DNA from: Entophlyctis helioformis
Lineage: Eukaryota; Chytridiomycota; Chytridiomycetes; Chytridiales; Chytriomycetaceae
Assembly (NCBI GenBank): GCA_025526915.1
Contig: JAHLKH010000044.1
Span: 1 to 64,000, forward strand
Length of the DNA: 64,000 nucleotides
Reading direction: 5' to 3'
The notes beneath the pieces are model-generated. The model was not told where the DNA came from. It made no database searches and saw nothing but the letters and a program-made list of their open reading frames with translations. Every line of letters begins with the position of its first letter. Within the stretch, counting starts at the first letter, position 1. Shown here piece after piece: positions 11,501-21,637 of the stretch. A program made the position numbers and the translations under genes.

Positions 11501-13218
11501 AGTGGGCCGAGGCAGCAGCACCCTGGAACACACGGCCAGAGGCGGCCGAGGTGGCCAACTTGACGACCTTGGGAACGACGGAGCGAGCGTTCTGGGTGGC
11601 TGCGGCCGAGAGATCGAGCAGCTGGCGGCCAACGTACTCGGTCTGGAGCACCGGGTAGATGAAGACGAGGTCGGACAGGGCGTAGACGACGCGTGAGAGA
11701 GCATCCGACGCGTCAATCACAAGACGAGCCCCAGTGCGGCCAGTAACAGTGTGTCTGGGGACCGACAGAGCCACGGCAGACGCAGTCGAAGCGGCATGGT
11801 GACGGTGCAGATCCACAAGCGTCTGCGCATCGTCCGGCTTGGCCGACACCTCAGCAGCAGGTGCACTCGTTTCCACTGCCGCTGTCTTGGCCGAAACGCG
11901 GCCAGCCGTTGGCACAACAGACGTGGCAATCCCCTCGGCTTCGAGAAGCGCGCGCTCGTCATCGGCAGTGCTCGAGGCGCCAGACGGCGACCACACGAGC
12001 CTCACGGCCTGTTTGCCGGCCTCTACCGCATGCACGGTGACCGAGTGGCCAAAGCCGTGTCTGCCGGCCGACGCGGCATCCAGCCGCACCAGACCGCCTG
12101 CAACGACGAGGTCCAGGATCGAGGCAGGCACACTGGCATCGGCGATGACGATGTCCGCGTCGACGATCGCGTTGAAGGCAGCGCGGGTGAGGAGATTGGC
12201 GTCATCCGAAGCGACGTCGACAAAGGCAACCGAGCCGATGGGGCCATGCACCGACGACAGCAGGCCAATGTCGGGCTTGTCGGTGCCCTGGCCGCACGCC
12301 TTGACGAGCGTGTCAATGTCGGCCGGCGTCAGCGAGGCGAGACGCGAGATGCCCCAGGTCTCGGCGAGGTGGTCGACAAAGGCCGACGAGCGCGGCGAGA
12401 ATGGCGGCAGGGCGGCCGAGAGAGCACTGATGTTGGCCAGAGCGGCGGATGTCTTGAGAGGCAGGGTGGCCGACACCTGGCGATGCAGACGCTTGCCGAT
12501 GTGGGCAGGCGTCGAGCCGGCCAGAGTGGACAGGGCGTCGGACGCAGGGATCGATGCGGCCGATGCGACCGATGCAGGCGAAGGCGGCGACGGGCTCTCG
12601 CTGTGTCGGATGGATCGCGCAGGCCAAGAGCGAGCACGAGCATGAGCATGTCACTTGGTGCACACGATATACGCACGGCAGGGCACATTATTCACGGCAA
12701 GACAAGGGCTGGCCGACTCACGTGCGAGACGAGGCCGAGCTGTCGAGCGGCGCGGGAACGGCCAGGTCGATGTCGGAGCGCACGGCGGGATCGGTGGCAG
12801 CGACCAGCACGCCGCGCGAGCGGCACAGGGCAGCGACACGGGCAGCGGCGGCCAGGTCGGGCTCTGCCACCAGGGCCAGCAGCTTGCCGTCGAGATCCGA
12901 GTCAGCGAGCGGGCGGTTGAGCCAGGCGATGGCGCCGTCGGCGACGAGGGCCTTGATGGCGGGCGAGAGGGCGGCGGCGGGGGCGACGAGCGTGACCGAG
13001 GCGGCGGCGGCCGAGAGCGAGCGGATGCGGTCGGCGGCCGAGGGGTGGGCGGCGCCGACAACGAGCACGTTGCTGGCGGGCACGAGTGTCAGTCTGTGGC
13101 GATGATCGGGGATGGCCGGCGGGCAGGCAGGTGCGTCTGCAGCCAGATACGTCGGCAGCAGATGGACTCACCGCGACGACAGGTCCAAGGCAGCCACGAG
13201 GGGAGAGGCGGCCGTCAT
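8577..13218 (-). CDS. MET10: Sulfite reductase alpha (MET10) fused to a CysG-like module
   Basis: Flavoprotein subunit that passes electrons from NADPH to the MET5 subunit for sulfite reduction. Exons 13218-13172, 13072-12722 and 12600-8577 keep phase; 1473 residues against ~1035 in yeast. C-terminal part: a pyruvate-ferredoxin-oxidoreductase-like region, then FAD binding (RHYSIASSQ; DIGDALGVHAHND) and NADPH binding (GLGTGMAPFRAFIEER; YLCGPTWPVPDVADAL). There is no flavodoxin domain, as in yeast Met10. The extra ~370 N-terminal residues resemble a whole CysG. Residues ~16-125 match precorrin-2 dehydrogenase (NVLVVG, VTLVAPAAAL, GVLVAATD). Residues ~160-240 match the central domain (GSTPAHIGKRLHRQVSATLP). 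Residues ~252-365 match the uroporphyrinogen methyltransferase (LLTRAAFNAIVDADIVIADASV, GKQAVRL, GIATSVVP). The glycine-rich NAD loop and both SAM motifs are replaced, so activity of this module is doubtful. Confidence 0.93.
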
Positions 13219-13513
13219 GGGAAGGGGAGGCAGAGGGACGTGGGCGGGAAGCACGCGGATGTACGCGGATGTAAAGACAACCTCGAGCGCCGTCTTGTCG
13301 CGGCCTTGTCGCGGCCTTCTACAGGCCCGCCGAGTGCGCCATGCTCGCCCCACCATGACGCCATGACGGCGCCAATCGCACAATCGCGCAATCGCGCCAT
13401 CGCGCCATCGCAGCCATCGCAGCAGATCGAGCACGCACGTGCGTGGCTGTGCGCAGCGCGCCTTTATTCCACCGCATGAACTCGCACAACCACAACCACA
13501 ACCACTCGCACGT
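13219..13513. other. Intergenic, MET10 start to TFB1 end
   Basis: About 295 bases between two minus-strand genes. It holds a minus-strand AATAAA at about 13466-13472, a likely polyadenylation signal for TFB1, and imperfect copies of a CATCGC word. No gene seen. Confidence 0.6.
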
Positions 13514-16006
13514 TCACCGCCCTGTGCCCGTCGCTGTCCCGCGCGTCGCCCCCTGGAACGCTGCAAGCGCTCGCTCCACACACACGCGGCTCGTCGCAAG
13601 CACGCCGACCGTCGCCGCAACCTCGTCCGGCCCGCCGTTCTGCGCCGCCACCCGCGCACGCTCCTCGATCGCCTGCATCTGCGCCATGTTCGTCTTGAGC
13701 GCATCCACAATGCGGCCGAGCTTGCTGCGCATCTGCCGCTGCTGCTCAGCCTGCTGCGGTGTCTGCGTCTGCGTCTGCGTCTGTGTTTGCAATTGCCGCA
13801 GTCGCGGTAGCCGGCTCCAGAAATGCCGCAGGAGCTCAGCGCTGGTCGACTGAATGTCCGACACCTCGGCAAATGCCTTGAGCCGCTTGATGGATCCCGT
13901 GGCTGCACACACCAGTGTCAGTCAGTCAGCCAGTCACTCGATCGCTAACTCAGCCAGCCAGCCAGCTAGTCCATTCGAGCTCATGCCGGCCAGATCACCC
14001 ACTTTGCACCTGCTGCTCATTGGCGCGTCGCTTGCGGCTCATCTCGTTGGCAACATGGAACCCTTGGTCAGACTGGCACGATGCAAACACCAGCTGCACA
14101 GACAGCCTCAGTACTTCCGTGACAACACTCGCCGTCCCTCCAGCACAAGAGCAATCACGCAAACACGAACCTTGGACACGCCAGGCATCCACGATTCCAA
14201 ATGGTGCTGCAGCGTCGCCAGTTGCTGGTGCGTCATGGCCACATTCACGCCGCCTCGCGATGCACCAGACACGGCTGCTGTTGCTGCTGCTGCCGAAGTC
14301 GCCGCCTCGCCTGGCGCCGTGCTGGACAGCGAGTCAAAGTACTTGGTCGGATCCTGGATGCTCAGTGGCGCAAATCGGCTCACGCGTGGCGGCGCTAGAT
14401 CCTCAATAACAGTCTCCTGTCGTCCGCCACCGTAAGCCACACATTGGCAGCAGACACCAGACATCCGCCCAGCCACACTCACGTCTGCAAACAGCTTGTC
14501 CGTTTCGGCGGCTGTTGGCGCCGTTGTCGCTGGTGTGTCTTTGATCGCCTGCTTGAGCACAAGCGTCGAGTGCCGATTGAAGCGGCGGATCAGTGGCAGC
14601 GACGACCGCACGTTGCCTGGCCGCATCGTCGTGTCGGGCCGATTGCCCGTCTCGCCGTGGTCTTCCTGCGTCGTGGTCAGATCCATCAGCGGGTTGCGAG
14701 CCACAAACGACAGGTCCTTGGGATTCAGCACCGAGTCTGTCCACCGTCAGAGCCAGCGCCGTGTCAGACCCTCCAAGGACACCAAGAGGCAGGCAGAGAC
14801 AGGCATACGGACCCGTCTCGTCTTCCTTCATGTACTTGTCAAACAGTTCATCGTCCTTGCCAAGCGTGGAGACGCGGTTGCGATGAAAGTACTTTGACGC
14901 CAGATACCGAGTCCAAAACTCTTTTTCTGTCAACTTTTCTGGCACATTGTCCTTGTATGCCTTGTGCACTGCAGCCACGCCATCGAATCGCAACCAGTCA
15001 GCCAGTCAGCCCAGCATGTGCCGGTCGCCGCCAACAGAGCCATCCGGCCTCACCTCCCGGGAACTGCGTGAAGATGGAATGAATGATCTCGGCGGTGAGC
15101 GTGTACTTGACATCCGAGCCGTCACCGTCGGTCGCAGATGGCCGTAGATCAGCCAGCGACTCGGACGAAGTGCCGCGTTTCTGGACCGTGAGCCATTCCT
15201 GGTTGATGAGCGTTTGCTGTCAAGGCCACGCAAGCAGGGCTGGCAGTCAGCTCACGCCTGCAACGGCAGTAAATGCAGAGAGAGATCGCTGACACGCACT
15301 CTTCGCGTGTCCCAGAACTCTTGCTCGCTGACGAGGCCGCCCATGACCAGCTCCTTGTGCAGACGCGCCAGATGCTTGTCGCGCGCAAGCAGCGCCTGTC
15401 GAGCCTGGATGTCCAGCGCAGTCAGCACGATGCGCGACGCGGCCGTTCCCGATGCTGCAGCTGCTGCAGGCGTAGCTGGCCTGGATGCAGGTGCCGATGT
15501 AGGCGCAGATGCCGGTGCAGATGCCGGTGCGGACAACAGGCCGCCCAGCCGCTGGGCGAGAATGTCCTTGACGCGGTCGCGGTCGGCCAGGGCGGACGGG
15601 CCGGCGAACGACAGCGCGTGGCTGGTCTCGGGGCCGCCGTTGACGGGCCACAGCGCCAGCTTGAGCAGCACCTTGCCGGACGGGCCGGGTAAGTTGACCT
15701 GCTGGGCTGCATGCGGGCGGCTGCTCGGTCAGTCAGATGCACGCACAAGGACGCAGCCAGATGCACGACGTAGAAGCCAGATGCACGTCGACACAAGCAC
15801 AGACCCTTGATGGCGTCGTACGGCACGGCCAGCGCCGGCGTCTGCGCAGCGTCGGGCGTCCAGGCGAGGCGGGCGGCCGTCAGCACGAGCAGCCCGCTCT
15901 TCTTCTTGGCCTGCGCGCTGCAGCTGAACAGCACCTGCTCGCCGTGCTGCGTCTGCTTCTCGTTGTGCGTCTGCTGCGTCTGCTGCGTCTGCTGTGTGTG
16001 CGACAT
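13514..16006 (-). CDS. TFB1: TFIIH core subunit p62/Tfb1
   Basis: Subunit of the TFIIH transcription and nucleotide-excision-repair complex. Eight exons were read. The first five (16006-15805, 15706-15300, 15216-15054, 14968-14813, 14736-14483) and the sixth (14416-14171) agree in phase. The N-terminal PH-like domain (AIKAQQVNLPGPSGKVLLKLAL) is followed by a low-complexity Ala/Pro stretch. BSD domains follow (FWDTRRQTLINQEWLTVQ; VPEKLTEKEFWTRYLASKYF), then the NPKDLSFVARNPLMDL and ETVIEDLAPP motifs, and the C-terminal ELLRHFWSRLP block typical of p62. The N-terminus begins with a Thr/Gln-rich leader. Divergent from COX10 with 140 bases between start codons. The final exon has a TQTQ repeat that lengthens the protein slightly. 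Confidence 0.92.
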
Positions 16007-16146
16007 TGCGTTTGCCGTCAGATCGCAAACAACGGATGCTGGCGCTGCGCAGAGCACCGCTGCACTGGCCGCTGCTCAGGCCGCTGGCGCTCACCACACG
16101 CACTGCGAGCAGCAACAGCAGCAGCACACACAGTAGCGCACGCAGC

Positions 16147-17361
16147 ATGTGCCGCCTGCATGCGCTTGCACCCGCCGCTCGCTGCGTGCACAGCGCATTC
16201 ACGTCGCCGTCGCTGCTGCCCTCGCTGCCGCCTGTCGCAAGGCGGGCCATGGCCACATCCAGCAGCACTCCTGCACCAACTACAACACCACCAACTGCAC
16301 CAACTACAACACCACCAACTACAACACCACCAACTGCACCAACTACAACACCACCAACTGCACCACCACCACCACCACCACAACCGACCGAGGATGCAGC
16401 AGCAGCAGACGCAGACGCCGACGGCCTGCGATGGCGCTCCGAGCCCGAGTTCAAGCTGTCGTACTACAAGGATCTGACAAAGGCCAAGCTGTCGGCCCTC
16501 GTCGTGCTCACCACCATGGCCGGCTACGCCATGGCCCCCGGCGCCGTCAGCGTGGCCACGCTGCTGTGGACCACGCTCGGCACGGCGCTGTGCGTGTCGT
16601 CGGCCAACTCCATCAACCAGTGGGTCGAGGCTCCGTACGACGCCCAGATGTCGCGCACACGCAACCGCGTCATGGTGCGCCAAGCCATGTCGCCGCCGCA
16701 CGCCTTTGTCGCTGGCACCGTGGCCGGCGCGGCCGGCGTCGCCATGCTGTACACGCTCGTCAATCCCGTCGCAGCCGCCATCGCCGGCGCCAACATCCTC
16801 ATCTACACGTGCGTGTACACGCCCATGAAGCGCACGTCCATTGCCAACACGTGGGCCGGCTCGGTGGTCGGTGCGCTGCCGCCCATGATCGGCTGGGCGG
16901 CCTGCACCGGCGGCATCGAGGCCGGCGCCTGGGTCATGGGCGCCGTCCTCTACGCGTGGCAGTTCCCCCACTTTAACGCGCTCTCGTGGAACCTGCGGCC
17001 CGACTACTCCAAGGCCGGCTACCGCATGATGTCCGTGACGGACCCGGGCCTCAATGCGCGCGTCGCCCTGCGCTATGCCGTTGCGCTGGTGCCGCTGTCG
17101 GCCGTCGCATGCGAGCTAGGGCTGACCACGTGGTGGTTCATGCTCGACTCGACGCTCATCAACGCGCACATGGTGTGGTGCGCGTACCGGTTCTGGAAAC
17201 ACAGCAGCGACGACACGGCGCGCAAGCTCTTCTTTTCGAGCCTGATCCACCTGCCGCTGTACCTGGCGGTCATGATGATGCACAAGATCCACGACGGCGA
17301 GGACGAGGACGACGATGAGGCGGACAAGGCGGATGGCGTTGCTGCTGTGGCTTCATCATAA
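16147..17361 (+). CDS. COX10: Protoheme IX farnesyltransferase (haem O synthase)
   Basis: Adds a farnesyl group to haem b in the inner mitochondrial membrane, the first step of haem A synthesis for cytochrome oxidase. Single exon of 404 residues. The N-terminus (MCRLHALAPAARCVHSAF ... VARRAM) looks like a mitochondrial presequence. A Thr/Pro repeat encoded by ACTACAACACCA-type units follows, then the UbiA prenyltransferase fold with several membrane helices. The two signature loops are present: NSINQWVEAPYDAQMSRTRNR (aspartate-rich NxxxD region) and YTPMKRTSIANTWAG. The C-terminus is an acidic tail. The open frame continues upstream of 16147, but that would run over the TFB1 start on the other strand; 16147 is preferred because the presequence begins there. 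Confidence 0.93.
   Translation: MCRLHALAPAARCVHSAFTSPSLLPSLPPVARRAMATSSSTPAPTTTPPTAPTTTPPTTTPPTAPTTTPPTAPPPPPPQPTEDAAAADADADGLRWRSEPEFKLSYYKDLTKAKLSALVVLTTMAGYAMAPGAVSVATLLWTTLGTALCVSSANSINQWVEAPYDAQMSRTRNRVMVRQAMSPPHAFVAGTVAGAAGVAMLYTLVNPVAAAIAGANILIYTCVYTPMKRTSIANTWAGSVVGALPPMIGWAACTGGIEAGAWVMGAVLYAWQFPHFNALSWNLRPDYSKAGYRMMSVTDPGLNARVALRYAVALVPLSAVACELGLTTWWFMLDSTLINAHMVWCAYRFWKHSSDDTARKLFFSSLIHLPLYLAVMMMHKIHDGEDEDDDEADKADGVAAVASS
16275..16375. repeat. Minisatellite coding the Thr/Pro tract of COX10
   Basis: Imperfect direct repeats of an ACTACAACACCACCA-like unit encode a Thr-Pro spacer between the presequence and the first membrane helix. The pattern suggests in-frame expansion. Confidence 0.8.
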
Positions 17362-17651
17362 AGTTGTGTTGTGTGTGTGCATGCCCAGCCGTTGCTGTTG
17401 AAGCTGCGTGTTGCCCGGCCGCGTGCCGTGGACAGCCCAATGGCCGGTGTGTGTCCACAAGGCGGGTGTTTCCGCGAGGTGTCCGCGGCCGACGCGTCCA
17501 GACGGCACCTTTCCGCCACTCGGACACTTGCGCCTGTCGTCAGCGTGCGTCGGTGCGTGTGGCTCGCAACTCGTCAGGCGGTTCAGCGGGAGCAGCAAGA
17601 GAAGCAGCAGTAGGAGCAGCAGTAAGAGCAGCAGCTTTATAGACACACGCC
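17362..17651. other. Intergenic, COX10 to CEP120
   Basis: About 290 bases with GCAGCAG/AGCAGC microsatellite-like sequence near 17590-17640. No coding signal noticed beyond the repeats. Confidence 0.5.
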
Positions 17652-20600
17652 ATGGCCACGACCATGGCCGCCGCCACCACCACCACCACAGCAGCAACAG
17701 CAGCAGCACCGAGCGCACGGGCCGGCCAGTACACGGTCCAAATCACCGTCTTTGAAGGTGCGGCTGCCTGCCTGCCTGTTGGTCTGCCTGTCGGTCTGCG
17801 TGCCAGCCTACTGACCTACCAGCCTACGTACGCACCAACGTACCAACGTACCAACGTACCAACCTGCCCACCTACCGACACCCACCAACAGGCCGCTACT
17901 TTGCGCGCCGGCCCGCCGCCAAGGTGTACGTGCAGTGCCGCTTCAACTCGGAGATCCTCACGACGGACCCGGCCGACCTGGCGTCGCCCACGCCCATCTG
18001 GGACACCGAGCTCGCCTGGGACGTGGACGCCAAGCTGCTGTCGTTCCTGCGCTCGCAGCGGGTCTCGCTCAAGCTCGTGTGCTACGCCATCGACGCCGCC
18101 GCCCACCGCGACTCGCTCGGCTACGTCATGCTGGATCTGCGCTCGGCCACGCAGGGCCCGCCGCCGTTCCCCGAGCGCTGGTTCCCGCTCGTCAACACAA
18201 AGAGCGGCGGCGGCGGCACCGGCCCCGGCAGCGTGTTCCGCCCCGAGCTCAAGATGTCCTTTACCGTGCAGCCCAAGCGCGACGCCGGCGTCAGCAGCGC
18301 ATCGGCTGGATCGCTGCTGGCCGGCGCTTGGACTGGATTCGAGGCGTCCTTGACCGGCGGCCCGCGACTGAATCCGGCCATCGCGGCCCAGCCGGCCAGC
18401 GCGCCGCGCTCGCTGTTTGCCCGGTCCAGAGACGGCCGGCCGCCAGCGACGGGAGGTGCACTCGCAACCATCGGCGCCATGCCCATCGAGCTCAAGCCGG
18501 GCGGATACTACCAGCTGGGCGACCCAGATGCGGCCGATACCATGTACACGCTCTGGCTCACCATCGCCTTTGCCGAGCACCTCCCTGTCCTCATCAACGC
18601 CGCGTCTTCATCCTCGCAGACACAACCAGCAGCAGGATCAGCAGCAGCAGCAGCAGCAGCAGCAGACGCCAAGCAAGATGCTGGATACTACTTTTACTAC
18701 ACATTCCTCGGCAACGAAATCACCACGCAGCGCTTCTACGACCTCGCCAACCCCAACTTTCCTGCCGAGCGCGTCTCGATCCGGTTCAAGGCATCCCAGA
18801 ACGACATCAGGCTCTTCTTCCGCGAGATGGCCAAGATTGTCATTTACCTCTGTGCTGGATCCCATACGGTGGTTGGGTTTGCAGATGTGTTCCTGACGGC
18901 CCTGCTGGACGACGACGCGAGCGACATGGCGATTGTTGAGAAGGTGTACAACCTGTACAACGACCACGAGGAGTTGCCCATTAGCGGGGACTCCAAGTCG
19001 CCGAGCATTGGCGTGTCCATGGCGTTGTCGGTCGAGCCTGCCCATGGAGACGCTGGGACGCCGGGACAGACACTGGATGCAGCAGTCGGAACTGCGCCAC
19101 CAACACCGCGCGTCCAGAGCGCGTCGGTTGCACAGACGCCTGCCACGCTGGCTGCAAAGCTGCCGCCAGAGATGCCCAGCCGCGACGGAGAGACTCGCAG
19201 CAGACCGCCCCAGCCACTCCCGCAGCACATCAACACGGCACCGCTGAATGGCACGCCCAGTGCGGTGCCGTCACATCCACCACCCGCCCGGCCTGTCCCG
19301 TGGCACCAGTACCGGTTTTCAATCGAGCTGCGGTCCCTGCGCGACGTCCACCTCAAATCCGCGACGGTGTACCTCAAGTACGTCTATACTCCCTTTGGCA
19401 CCACCTCGCCCGTCATCACCCACCCAGCCACGCCCGTGAATCGGTCACCGCACGAAGTCCTCCTCCCGCACTCGTTCAGCGCGTTCGAGTTTGTCATGAG
19501 CCCTGCGCGGCTGCGCGGCTACCTCGAGGCTGTCCCGCTGATTGTCGAGCTGTGGCACAAGGACGACCGGACACGAGACGTGCTCCTCGGCAATGCGTCC
19601 GTCGACCTGTCTGGCGTGATGGCGACCCCCAAGATGGCTGCGACGGATGGCAAGGGAGGTGCTGGACAGGACCTCTTGATACAGAGCCTGGATCTGTTTG
19701 TGTCGGTCGCGGGGGCTGGCGATGCGGGCAAGTCGTACGACCGTGTGTGCGACCTGCGCGTGGTGCTTGCACTCGAGGATTTTGGGCCGGTGGATGAGGG
19801 CGTGGAAGTCGATGCCGCGTCACGGCCTGTCTCGCCGTCGCACCACAAGCACCATCACGAGGATGTGTGGCAGGCTGCTGCCTACCTCTCTGGTCAGCGC
19901 TACGAGACGCGTCCATCCTCCCCGCAACATGCCACGTCAGCAGCCAAGCCCTCACAGCAACAGCAACAGCAGTCGCAACACCGGCGCAACGCACCAGGAT
20001 CGCCATCGTCGTCAACCACCAGTCTCCACGACACGCCAGAATACCGTGTCGCCCTCGACCTCGAGCTCTGGCGCCAGCAGGAAGAAGCCAAGTTCAAGAC
20101 ATACCTGCGGTCGCGCGAGTCCGACCTCACCGCCCGGCTGGCAGCCGAGTTCCAAGCGCGCACGCGCGAGCGCGACGCCCTCCTCGCCCGGCGTCTTGAC
20201 GAGCTCACGCGACTCCAAGACTCGCTCACGCAGCTCTCGCGCGACCTCGAAACGCGCGACACGGCGCTCCGCCACGCCGAGACGGACCTCGAGCGCCGGC
20301 GTGCAGAGACGGAACGGCACACGGCAGCAGTGCTCGACGAAGCGCGTGACCAGGCACGGCGGCTGCAGGACGAGTACGCGCACCGCGTGGAGATGGAGAA
20401 GCGTCGAGCGGCTGACGCGGAAGCTGCCCGCGACCGTGCACTCCGCGAGCGTGACGAGGCTGTTGCCCGTGCGCGTGCGGCGGACGCGGATGCCCTTGAC
20501 GCGCGTCGGCAGGTCACGGCGAGCGGCGGCGATCCGGCCCTGCGGCTCGAGCTTGCGCGCGCGGTGCAGCAGAGCGCCGAGCTTGCGCAGACGGTGGCCA

Positions 20601-21124
20601 AGCTCCAGGCGTCCAAGAAATACTACAAGGCGGAGCTGCGCCGTGTGTTTGGGCTGCTCGCTGATGAGCGGCGGCGGGCCGGCGAGGAGGACCGTAAACG
20701 CGTCAGCAGGGACCGCGAGGAGGTCGAGAGGCTCCGTGAACGCTTGCTCGCCGTCGAGGCTATGGGCGATGTGCGCACGGAACGCGAGAGTCTGGGCGGT
20801 GCACGGCGTGATCTGGATGCACTTGGTGCTGCCGTGTATGGCACTTCTGCTGCTGCTGCTGCTGCTGCTGCTGGGAGTGGGAGTGGGAGTGGGGGAACCA
20901 CACAACCATCGGCAGTCGCCGTCCAGCAGGACCAGACGACCCAGCAGAACAGAGAGATGGATACAGAAACGGCTGTCCAGGTGGATCGCCTCACACGCGA
21001 GAAGGCGTCGTTGCTGGCTACAGGCATCTACCGCGCCGACGACGCGCTTATCCGCGAGTTTGACGCACGCATCTCGCAGCTGGTCTTGTCTGCCGCTCCT
21101 CGGTCGCTGCCAACAGTCCGGTAG
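17652..21124 (+). CDS. CEP120: CEP120-like centriole protein
   Basis: Homologue of the centrosomal protein CEP120, needed for centriole elongation and ciliogenesis. Two exons (17652-17757 and 17892-21124) give 1112 residues, compared with ~990 in vertebrates. An N-terminal C2 domain follows the splice: VTVFEGRYFARRPAAKVYVQ-type start, then ILTTDPADL, TELAWDVDAKLL, SLKLVCYAID and SLGYVMLDLRSA, the family signature. A second large domain covers residues ~190-600. From ~680 the protein is a long Arg/Glu/Ala coiled coil (REVEMEKRRAADAEAARD-like heptads) to the C-terminus. An Ala/Gly/Ser tract near residue 1030 is encoded by GCT repeats. The AATAAA at about 21149 fits a polyadenylation signal. Confidence 0.88.
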
Positions 21125-21230
21125 CCACACACACAACCACTACGACCAAATAAATTAATGGGCACCCTCACTACGACTTGGGGTTTATTCGACACCATCG
21201 ACCAGCCGGCTTGTCACGAGCCTCCCACCA

Positions 21231-21588
21231 TCAATACAGCACGCGCGTGGCAACGTTTTCTGTCAAGCCAAACACATGAGCACGCGCGCACCGGTAGACA
21301 GACACACGACGACATTGCGAGCAAGCGAGCAAGCGAGTGAGAGAGAGAGACATACCAGGAACAGCCGAAATAGACTGGTAGATCCGTGCAAGGTCCTCTT
21401 GGTTGTCCACCACAATGTCGGCCATGAGGTACGCAATCGCACCCTTGGAGTCACAGATCTGCTTCTCAATGTTGAACTCGCCGAGCAGACGGTTGATTTG
21501 CTGGTGTCGCCCCCCAAACGCCAACGCCAGTGCCAGTGCATATCGCGTCAGTCCAGCCATCCACGCGGATGCCAGCAACAAGCCATCA

Positions 21589-21637
<49 letters not shown>

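Noticed and set aside
10023..11696. Long plus-strand open frame opposite MET10
   Set aside because: Mirror of GC-rich Ala/Val codons of the real gene; no domain or sensible composition.
15994..16146. Upstream extension of the COX10 frame
   Set aside because: It overlaps the first codons of TFB1 on the opposite strand, and the presequence starts at 16147.
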